A stretch of 43,628 nt of DNA from Acidobacteriota bacterium. GTDB lineage: Bacteria; Acidobacteriota; Terriglobia; Terriglobales; Acidobacteriaceae. Shown here one piece after another: positions 22,097-28,783 of this stretch (position 1 is the stretch's first letter; every line of letters begins with the position of its first letter). A program made the translations under genes and the position numbers. The notes under the pieces were generated by a model. The model searched no databases. It worked only from the letters and a program-made list of their open reading frames with translations, and had not been told where the DNA came from. The stretch is from NCBI GenBank assembly GCA_018268775.1, contig JAFDVV010000020.1, positions 1-43,628 on the forward strand, written 5' to 3'.

Positions 22097-24397
22097 ATGT
22101 CTGAAGCGCAGAAGAACTTCTACCTCACCACGCCGATCTACTACGTCAACGCGCGCCCTCACATCGGCCACGCCTATACCACCATTGCGGCCGACGTCAT
22201 CGCCCGGCGCCAGCGTACGCTGCTGGGCGACGGCAACGTCTGGTTCCTCACCGGGACCGACGAGCACGGCCAGAAGGTCCAGCGCTCCGCCGAAGCCGCC
22301 GGCATCACGCCGCAGCAGTTCACCGACGAGGTCTCCGCGCAGTTCCGGTCGCTCTGGCAGCGCATGGGCATCACCAACAACGACTACATCCGCACCACCG
22401 AGCCTCGTCACAAACAGGGCGTGCAGAAGCTCTTCGCCGAACTCTACTCGCGCGGTCACATCTACCTTGACACCTACACCGGCCAGTACTCCGTAGGAGA
22501 GGAGATGTTCGTCGACGGCCCCCCAGGCACCATCGGCCCCGACGGCAAGCCCACCGAGACCGTCACCGAAGAAAACTTCTATTTCCGCCTCTCGGCCTTC
22601 CAGGGCCAGATCATCGACCTTATCGAGTCCGGCGAGTTCTGCATCGAACCCGAATCCCGCCGCAACGAAGTCCTCAGCTTCCTTCGCGGCAACGTCTCGT
22701 CAAACAGCGCGACCAATCAGGATGGTGTCATCCTGAGCGAGCGCAGCGAGTCGAAGGACCTGCGGTTCTCCGCCAAGGGCACGCCCTACGTCCCCGGTAC
22801 CCTCAAAGACCTCTCCATCTCGCGCAGCTCCTTCGACTGGGGCATCCCCGTCCCCGAACCCGCCGCCTCAGCCACAAAAAAGAAGCACGTCATCTACGTC
22901 TGGCTCGACGCCCTGGCTAACTACATGACCGCCATTGGCTATGGCAGCGACAAACCCGTTGACATCGCGAAGCTCGAAAAGTTCTGGCCCGCCGATCTCC
23001 ACCTCGTCGGCAAGGAGATCATCCGCTTCCACTGCGTCTACTGGCCCGCCTTCCTGTTAGCCGCTGGCCTGCCTCTGCCGAAGAAAGTGCAAGCCCACGG
23101 CTGGCTCCTCTTCGAAGAGAGCAAGATGTCGAAGTCGCGCGGCAACATCGTCCGCACCGAGACCATCCTCGACGCCTTCGGCAGCCTGCTAACCATAAAT
23201 GGAGTGTCATCCCGACCGGAGCGCAGCGGAGTGGAGGGACCCGCTTCACCCGAACAGCCACAAATACCTACCAAAGCCGAACAAGACCTCTTCGGCTCCG
23301 ACGTCCTCCGTTACTTCCTCCTTCGCGAGATTCCCTTCGGGCAGGACGGCAGCTTCAGCTTCGACGCGCTCGTCCAGCGCTACAACTCCGACCTCGCCAA
23401 CGGCTACGGCAACCTCGTCAGCCGCACGTTGACCATGATCGAGAAGAACCTCGAAGGCACGCATCCCGGCCTCACCTCGCCGGCCTCCGATGCCCTGGCC
23501 GAGGCGGCAAACAAGATCGCCGGCTCGGCCGTTGCGCTCATCGACTCGGTCGCCGACGACTTCACCGATCTCCGGTTCACCCGCGTCCTTACCAACATCG
23601 CCGCATTCATCACTGAGGTCGACGGCTTCTTCTCCTTCGGCACACCGTGGAAGCTCGCCAAGTCCGATGACCCAGCAGCGAAGGAAGACCTTCGCGCGAT
23701 TCTCTCCACGACCGCTGAAGCCATACGCTCCATCACAGCCCTTCTCCACCCCATCCTTCCCTACTCCACGGCAAAGGTCTGGGCACAATTGGGCCTCGGA
23801 GACATCGAAGCCGCCGCAAAATCCGGCAAACTCAACAGCCTTCAATGGGGAGGCCTCAAGCCCGGCACAAAGCTCGGCGCGCTTGGCCCTATCTTCCCCC
23901 GCGCCCCCAAGGAACTCATTCAAGTCATGACCGACGCCGAACAGAACACCGCCTCAAACACTCCCGCTACTACGGCAACCGAAGCTCCTACCCCCGAGCC
24001 AAAATCCGCAGAATCCGCTCCATCCGCGGTCGTTCCGCCTGCTGAGAGCGCCGCCGCGTCAGCACCGATCGCCATCGACGACTTCGTCAAGGTCGACCTC
24101 CGCGTCGCCAAAGTCCTCGTCGCCGAGCGCATCCCCAAGGCAGATAAGCTCCTCCGCCTCGAGGTCGACCTCGGCTACGAGAGGCGGCAGATTCTCTCCG
24201 GTATCGCGCAGTGGTACACCCCCGAAGACCTCATCGGCCGCCGCATCATCGTCGTCGCCAACCTCGCTCCACGCAAGATGCGCGGACTCGAGTCGCACGG
24301 AATGCTGCTCGCCGCCTCGCACGGCGAAGACGGCAAGCCCATCCTCGCCACCTTCGCAGAAGGCGACGAGATCGAGCTCGGCTCCCGACTGCGGTAA
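22097..24397 (+). CDS. metG: methionyl-tRNA synthetase with two repeat-derived insertions
   Basis: A 766-residue class I synthetase charging tRNA-Met. HIGH is at 22-25 ('ARPHIGHAYTT'), KMSKS at 343-347, and a C-terminal Trbp111-like tRNA-binding domain at about 657-766 ('DFVKVDLRVAKVL') after a Pro/Ala-rich linker. The four-cysteine zinc knuckle of the E. coli enzyme is not present. Two stretches absent from the family interrupt it: about 37 residues between 'VLSFLRG' and 'LKDLSISRSSFDWG' containing GVILSERSESKDLRF, and about 34 residues between 'TILDAFG' and 'DLFGSDVLRYFLLRE' containing GVSSRPERSGVEGPA. Both are translations of the genome's palindromic repeats and keep the frame. Start ATG 22097; no clear ribosome site. 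All catalytic motifs are intact, so the enzyme is probably functional. Confidence 0.95.
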   Translation: MSEAQKNFYLTTPIYYVNARPHIGHAYTTIAADVIARRQRTLLGDGNVWFLTGTDEHGQKVQRSAEAAGITPQQFTDEVSAQFRSLWQRMGITNNDYIRTTEPRHKQGVQKLFAELYSRGHIYLDTYTGQYSVGEEMFVDGPPGTIGPDGKPTETVTEENFYFRLSAFQGQIIDLIESGEFCIEPESRRNEVLSFLRGNVSSNSATNQDGVILSERSESKDLRFSAKGTPYVPGTLKDLSISRSSFDWGIPVPEPAASATKKKHVIYVWLDALANYMTAIGYGSDKPVDIAKLEKFWPADLHLVGKEIIRFHCVYWPAFLLAAGLPLPKKVQAHGWLLFEESKMSKSRGNIVRTETILDAFGSLLTINGVSSRPERSGVEGPASPEQPQIPTKAEQDLFGSDVLRYFLLREIPFGQDGSFSFDALVQRYNSDLANGYGNLVSRTLTMIEKNLEGTHPGLTSPASDALAEAANKIAGSAVALIDSVADDFTDLRFTRVLTNIAAFITEVDGFFSFGTPWKLAKSDDPAAKEDLRAILSTTAEAIRSITALLHPILPYSTAKVWAQLGLGDIEAAAKSGKLNSLQWGGLKPGTKLGALGPIFPRAPKELIQVMTDAEQNTASNTPATTATEAPTPEPKSAESAPSAVVPPAESAAASAPIAIDDFVKVDLRVAKVLVAERIPKADKLLRLEVDLGYERRQILSGIAQWYTPEDLIGRRIIVVANLAPRKMRGLESHGMLLAASHGEDGKPILATFAEGDEIELGSRLR
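22725..22763. repeat. type II palindromic repeat inside metG
   Basis: A 39-nt copy identical to 21995-22033, read in frame as residues about 210-223 of MetRS. The length is 13 codons, so the unit itself preserves the frame; about 24 further non-family codons flank it. Confidence 0.92.
23204..23244. repeat. second palindromic repeat inside metG (type III-like)
   Basis: GTGTCATCCCGACCGGAGCG continues into CAGCGGAGTGGAGGGACCCGC. It resembles the 10084 unit (GTCATCCCG...GCAGCGGAGGGAT) rather than the 22725 copy. It is translated at residues about 370-383, shortly after KMSKS. Confidence 0.85.
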
Positions 24398-24481
24398 GTC
24401 CGGCCAACACATCGGCTGCTTCAAGAGTTGCCAGGTGGCACTACTGGCAGGGCCTGTCAATCCAACTGCTTTCGCAGGAGT

Positions 24482-24514
24482 AAAAAGCGGCATCGACAGA
24501 TGTCGCTTTTCTCG
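24482..24514 (+). terminator. intrinsic terminator of metG
   Basis: AAAAGCGGCATC and GATGTCGCTTTT (about 24483-24494 and 24499-24510) pair with one mismatch around GACA, and TTTTCTCGTT follows. It lies 85 bases after the metG stop and supports a separate transcript for moaA. Confidence 0.75.
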
Positions 24515-24568
24515 TTAATGACAACTTTCCGTGACACCCCATCTATACTCATAACTCAAGCAGAGGCG

Positions 24569-25705
24569 ATGGAAGCCGATGTTTCCATGACGGCTTCATC
24601 GCATCGGAATGCGCGCATGGCGACCTTCACTCAGATCGAGACGCTCGATGGCAACTCACCGGAGACTGCGCCTGCGCCGCTTTGCGATCAGGAGCGCCTG
24701 ACCGACAGCCATGGGCGCGCCATCACCGACCTGCGCGTCTCGGTGACAGACCGCTGCAACTACAAGTGTGTCTACTGCCGCACGGGAAACGAGGGTGCCC
24801 AGTTTACTGAGCTTCCGATCGACATCTACCTGCGGATGATCCGGGTCTTCGTCTCGCTGGGCATCGAAAAGATACGCCTCACTGGCGGAGAGCCCCTGCT
24901 GCGGCGAGGGCTGGTCGATATGGTCCGCGAGCTTTCCACCATGCGGACGGCGTATCTTCCCGACGGCTCCGCTGGCGGACGTCCGCTGGACATCGCCCTG
25001 ACCACAAACGGGCACCTGTTGAGCGATCTCGCTCAGCCTCTGAAGGATGCAGGGCTGAGCCGCATCACCGTCAGCATGGATGCCGTCGATCCTGAGACCT
25101 TTGCAGCGATTACGCGTGTGCCACGCAGCTATGAACGGGTGCTGGCAGGCATACGCAGCGCGAAGGAGGCCGGCCTGGGGCCAGTGAAGGTGAACTGCGT
25201 GCTGCTGCGCGGCTTCAACGACCACCAGATTGAACGGTTTGCCGAGTTCTCCCGCGAGGAAGGCGTGATCGTGCGCTTCATTGAGTTTATGCCGCTGGAG
25301 GAAGACCGGAGCTGGCGTCCTGAGACGGTCATTCGCATGGACGAGCTGGTCGGACGGCTCAACGCGTACCGTCCGCTGGTGGAGCTTCCGCCGAACTCGC
25401 TAAGCGAGACAGCACGAAGGTTTACGTTCGACGACGGACGCGGCGAGGTCGGCATCATCGCTCCGGTCTCAAGGCCGTTCTGCGGACATTGCAGCCGCGT
25501 ACGGCTGACGTCGGACGGCAAGGTGCGCACCTGCCTGTTCTCGCAGAGCGACCACGATCTCTACGGGCTGTTGCTTAGAGGTGGAACCGATGAGGCGCTG
25601 GCAGCGTACATCCGTAGTATCGTCATACGGAAGGAAGCTCGTCATCACATCGGCGAGGCTGGGTTTGAAAAGCCGTCGAGAAACATGGTCCACATCGGTG
25701 GATGA
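24569..25705 (+). CDS. moaA: GTP 3',8-cyclase (molybdenum cofactor biosynthesis protein A)
   Basis: A radical SAM enzyme that, with MoaC, turns GTP into cyclic pyranopterin monophosphate in molybdopterin synthesis. The N-terminal cluster motif is CNYKCVYC (C-x3-C-x2-C) after 'LTDSHGRAITDLRVSVTDR'; 'IRLTGGEPLLRRG' is the SAM motif; the second 4Fe-4S site is 'FCGHCSRVRLT' plus the later Cys in 'VRTCLFS'; the chain ends in the conserved GG. The start is uncertain: the frame opens before the metG terminator, but a -10-like TATACT at 24544-24549 argues for a start after about 24556. I give ATG 24569; ATG 24587 and ATG 24617 are alternatives, the last being closest to normal family length. No other moa or moe gene is in the window. 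Confidence 0.94.
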   Translation: MEADVSMTASSHRNARMATFTQIETLDGNSPETAPAPLCDQERLTDSHGRAITDLRVSVTDRCNYKCVYCRTGNEGAQFTELPIDIYLRMIRVFVSLGIEKIRLTGGEPLLRRGLVDMVRELSTMRTAYLPDGSAGGRPLDIALTTNGHLLSDLAQPLKDAGLSRITVSMDAVDPETFAAITRVPRSYERVLAGIRSAKEAGLGPVKVNCVLLRGFNDHQIERFAEFSREEGVIVRFIEFMPLEEDRSWRPETVIRMDELVGRLNAYRPLVELPPNSLSETARRFTFDDGRGEVGIIAPVSRPFCGHCSRVRLTSDGKVRTCLFSQSDHDLYGLLLRGGTDEALAAYIRSIVIRKEARHHIGEAGFEKPSRNMVHIGG

Positions 25706-25819
25706 CGCAGACACCAACCTTTGACTGAATTACGTCTAAGTTCAAGACCCTTTGCATTTCAGCAAAACTTTCGAGACCTGGCAACGGATCTCCTGCTTCA
25801 GAACCCTTGAGGACTGTGC

Positions 25820-26902
25820 TTGAAGGACAGACGACAGTTCGAAGTGATTGAGAGCCGTCAGTTGGACCACCTGCGGGTGTTCCACGACGTGGCCCGGGCC
25901 CTGACTTCGAGTCTTGAGCTTGAGGAGATTCTTAGCGCCATTATGAACAAGATGGCGCAGTTCTTCGGGCCCGAGAGATGGTCGATGCTGATGGTCGACG
26001 AGAAGGCAAACCACCTGTACTACGCTATCGCCGTCGGCGAGAACGCAGAGTCGCTGCGCGGCCTTCGCGTGCCGATGGGCGAGGGCGTCGCAGGCTGGGT
26101 GGCGGCGACCGGCAATCCCCTCGTCGTTCCCGACGTAAAGCTCGACCCGCACTGGTCGGTATTTGCAGCGAAACATCCCGATCTCAACATTCAGTCGATC
26201 GCCTGCGTCCCCGTGCGCTCGGGAGAGAAGACGCTTGGCGTCATCCAGTTGCTGAACAGCAAGCTCGACCTGATGTCGGAGTATTCGATCTCCTTCCTCC
26301 GCATTCTGTGCGACTACGCCGCCATTGCCATCCAGAATGCGCGTTCGATGACGCTGATCCAGGAGCTGACGATCACCGACGATTGCACGGGTCTCTTCAA
26401 CGCGCGGCATCTGTACACCATGCTCGATGAAGAGGTGGCAAAGAGCGGAGAGTTCAGCCTGCTGTTTATCGACCTCGACCACTTCAAGAGCGTCAACGAC
26501 ACTCACGGCCACCTCGTCGGCAGCCGCTTGCTCGCCGAGGTGGGGAACCTGATGCAGCGCTGCCTGGGTCCGGGCAATTCGTCTTTCCGCTACGGCGGCG
26601 ACGAGTTCGTGGCGCTGCTGCCGGGGATGGGGAAGCCAGCAGCCATGGGTGCCACGGTGGCCCTGCATGAAAGCCTGCGGAAGGCGCGCTTTCTCGAGGG
26701 AGCGGGACTGTCTCTCGGCCTGACGGGCAGTTTTGGACTCGCCACCTTTCCCGAGGACGGCAGCAACGTCGCATCGATTCTACGCGCTGCCGACACCATG
26801 ATGTACGAGGCGAAGGAGACGCGCGACAACATCGCGGTGGCAGGCAGAGGCCTGCTGATGGACAGACCCCGGCTTGTGGGCGCATCGAGATCGTCCCGCT
26901 AG
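25820..26902 (+). CDS. diguanylate cyclase with GAF sensor domain
   Basis: A 360-residue cytoplasmic protein making cyclic di-GMP from two GTP. GAF domain at about 15-175 ('LSAIMNKMAQFFGPERWSML', 'VPMGEGVAGWVAATGNPLVV', 'CVPVRSGEKTLGVIQLLN'); GGDEF domain at about 185-345 with 'DCTGLFNARHL', 'LLFIDLDHFKSVND' and the catalytic FRYGGDEF (GGDEF at 259-263). The inhibitory RxxD site normally placed five residues before GGDEF is absent (GPGN), so product inhibition is not expected. Start TTG 25820 has GAGGA nine bases upstream. The TAG stop lies in the CTAG that begins a miniature element. No membrane segment is present. Confidence 0.93.
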   Translation: MKDRRQFEVIESRQLDHLRVFHDVARALTSSLELEEILSAIMNKMAQFFGPERWSMLMVDEKANHLYYAIAVGENAESLRGLRVPMGEGVAGWVAATGNPLVVPDVKLDPHWSVFAAKHPDLNIQSIACVPVRSGEKTLGVIQLLNSKLDLMSEYSISFLRILCDYAAIAIQNARSMTLIQELTITDDCTGLFNARHLYTMLDEEVAKSGEFSLLFIDLDHFKSVNDTHGHLVGSRLLAEVGNLMQRCLGPGNSSFRYGGDEFVALLPGMGKPAAMGATVALHESLRKARFLEGAGLSLGLTGSFGLATFPEDGSNVASILRAADTMMYEAKETRDNIAVAGRGLLMDRPRLVGASRSSR

Positions 26903-27087
26903 TGGCTGTTATGAACTTTAGCCATCCGCATCAAGCCCCTAAGTCGTCATTCTGAGCCGCAGGCGAAGAATCCCGGTATTTGCTATGCCCAGCGGGGCTC
27001 CCAAACTACTGAGATTCTTCGCTACGCTCAGAATGACGACTTAGAATAACGCGTAATTGTTCCCTTCAAGGGGATCACCGACTCTAG
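26899..27087. mobile_element. miniature inverted-repeat element (copy A) with CTAG ends
   Basis: A 189-bp element bounded by CTAG at 26899-26902 and 27084-27087. From the left: CTGTTATGAACTTT (26906-26919), CCATCCGCATCAAGC (26922-26936), then the type I palindromic core whose arms are AAGTCGTCATTCTGAGC (26941-26957) and its complement at 27026-27042. The right outer arm is diverged from the left one but still ends GACTCTAG as in copy B. It aligns along both arms with the reverse complement of copy B (36434-36618), including 34 identical bases at 27011-27044. No protein is encoded, so it would need a transposase from elsewhere. The first CTAG contains the stop of the diguanylate cyclase gene. 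Confidence 0.8.
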
Positions 27088-27095
27088 ACACTGGT

Positions 27096-28169
27096 CTACT
27101 GGTCCGGTCTTCGCGGAGTCAGCGCGAATGGACGCTTCGGCTGCGGAAGGATCGCGTCGCGGTTCGCGGGCGCGGTTGGGTGAACGCCGAAGTCCCAGAC
27201 GCCAAGGTTCACCTCGCGGTCGGAGAGCACCTCCATCAACGCATACTCGCCAAAGGTGAGGTTCTGCTTCGGCGTGAGCTTCATCCAGTGACCGCCGGGG
27301 AGCGCCTCCGCCACAGTCTCCACAACATCGTCGCGAGTCACTCCTCCCAACATGCCTATCTTGAATGACGCGACGATGCGCGAGTTGGTACGCACATCGG
27401 CCCGGACGATGACGTACCTGCTGGCTGCGGGATCGAAGTGCGCGTCCTTGATCGCGGTCGACGCGCCGTGCGTGTCGACCGTAAGAGGCGCGGCTCCGCT
27501 TGGCGCGGCCGCCACCTCGCCGATGCGAATGTAAATGACTGGCTGGTCGACATGAAGCTGCACCATCGAACGCTCGCCCTTCAACTGCACGAGCTGGTGC
27601 GAGCTCGAAAGCGGGTTGACGACAGCCTTGAGAACGTTGTGCGCCGTGTTGTGATTCAGCTCGCCGTCCGACTGCGGCAGCGGGACAAGTTGCGGCTGGC
27701 CGCGATAGGTATCGAGCGCGAGGACGTTGTCCAGGTCGGGCAGGCGCAGGTCGGTGGCGACCTCGGGAGTCAGGGCGGCGCGATCCGCCTCCTCCTTGAG
27801 TAGTTCGGGGTCGATTGCAGGAGCGGCCCCGGGACTCTGCGCATCTCCTTCCTGCGGCGCACTGTGCTGGCGCTCCCACTTCCGGGTCGCATCGAAGTCC
27901 ACCAGCGATGCTGGGATCTCTTCTTCCGCGCCGCCTCGTTCCGCCGAGATGTAGCGAACACGGTTGCCCACGATGCGATAGCTCATCACAATCTGGAAGC
28001 TGCCGTCCTTCAGAATCAGGCGGGTACGGTGCGGAGCGGACGAATCTGCCGAGGTCAGCGGCCGCTGCTGCCCCTCCATCGCACGCAGAGAGTCAGGAGC
28101 TGTGAGCAGGCACGTAAGCAAAAGCAAAATAAGAGAAAACTTTCCGCACATAAGGTTCGTCTTAAGCAT
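27096..28169 (-). CDS. secreted hypothetical protein
   Basis: A 357-residue protein with a signal peptide ('LILLLLTCLLTAPDSLRA', cleavage near residue 30). After it comes 'RTRLILKDGSFQIVMSYRIVGNRVRYISAERG', which resembles a short SH3-like or DUF-type beta domain often found in acidobacterial exported proteins, then a Pro/Ala-rich linker and a C-terminal beta-rich domain of about 200 residues ('LVQLKGERSMVQLHVDQPVIYI', 'WMKLTPKQNLTFGEYALMEVL'). I recognise no named family. ATG 28169 is given; ATG 28151 would also keep the signal peptide, and neither has a clear ribosome site. It is divergent from the DUF2946-like gene and ends 8 bp after a miniature element. Confidence 0.8.
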   Translation of the reverse strand: MLKTNLMCGKFSLILLLLTCLLTAPDSLRAMEGQQRPLTSADSSAPHRTRLILKDGSFQIVMSYRIVGNRVRYISAERGGAEEEIPASLVDFDATRKWERQHSAPQEGDAQSPGAAPAIDPELLKEEADRAALTPEVATDLRLPDLDNVLALDTYRGQPQLVPLPQSDGELNHNTAHNVLKAVVNPLSSSHQLVQLKGERSMVQLHVDQPVIYIRIGEVAAAPSGAAPLTVDTHGASTAIKDAHFDPAASRYVIVRADVRTNSRIVASFKIGMLGGVTRDDVVETVAEALPGGHWMKLTPKQNLTFGEYALMEVLSDREVNLGVWDFGVHPTAPANRDAILPQPKRPFALTPRRPDQ

Positions 28170-28281
28170 AGGTATCGACGACTCAAGTGTAGTACCAGGT
28201 AACGTTTGGACGTAGCTGCCGGCCTGAAGATGAGCATCACGCAGTTTGGATCATCCCGGCAGGTGTGCTAAACAGGATGTA

Positions 28282-28647
28282 GTGACAACGACCCCGATGC
28301 AAACGATCACAGAACTCGGTCTGCGCAGGCACCGGCCCATGTGGCTGCGTGTGCTGGCCGTGGTGTGCGTACTGGTCGTCACGCTGATGAGCACGGCGCA
28401 GGTCTCACACGCGCACAACGATCTCTCTGTCACCAAGCAGAACTCGAACCACAACAGCCCGTCGACCAGCGACCATTGCCCGCTCTGCGTGGCGATGCAC
28501 TCCGCTCTTGCGGTGTCGCAGCAGTATGCTCCCGAGCCGACGCTCTCCGTACAGCGTCTCGACTCCGTCGCAGCCGAGGCCGCGCGGATATTCCGGTGGC
28601 GCTTTGAGCTGGCAAGCCGTCCCCCACCTGCACAGGACTTCGCCTAG
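28282..28647 (+). CDS. small exported DUF2946-like protein with HCPLC motif
   Basis: A 121-residue protein with a basic N-terminus, one hydrophobic segment (about 24-40, 'VLAVVCVLVVTLMSTAQVSHA') acting as signal or anchor, then a His/Asn-rich stretch 'HAHNDLSVTKQNSNHN' and the motif DHCPLCVAMH. This CPLC/His arrangement resembles DUF2946, small envelope proteins thought to handle metals, often copper. GTG 28282 has AGGA five bases upstream; ATG 28297 is an alternative. A TonB receptor gene follows on the same strand after a hairpin, so the two probably form a metal-related unit. Family assignment is tentative. Confidence 0.75.
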   Translation: MTTTPMQTITELGLRRHRPMWLRVLAVVCVLVVTLMSTAQVSHAHNDLSVTKQNSNHNSPSTSDHCPLCVAMHSALAVSQQYAPEPTLSVQRLDSVAAEAARIFRWRFELASRPPPAQDFA

Positions 28648-28708
28648 TCCTCGCAGGGTTTGGATTTTTCGGAAATAGATATTCCCCAATCAATTCACCT
28701 GCCTGTCC

Positions 28709-28731
28709 GTGCAATGCTTCGCGTATTGCAC
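28709..28731. promoter_or_regulatory. hairpin between the DUF2946-like and TonB receptor genes
   Basis: GTGCAATGC (28709-28717) pairs with GTATTGCAC (28723-28731) around TTCGC, with one G-T pair. There is no T run. It may be an operator (dyad TGCAAT-N9-ATTGCA) or an mRNA structure that sets the relative expression of the two genes. Confidence 0.45.
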
Positions 28732-28783
28732 CCGCGCTTTTCAGCACTGATGCTCTTTTGAGCCCGACAGGAGTTTTTCTCGT

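Noticed and set aside
27028..27879. An 283-codon minus-strand frame overlapping the secreted hypothetical gene
   Set aside because: It is Arg/Ser-rich shadow sequence and ends inside miniature element A.
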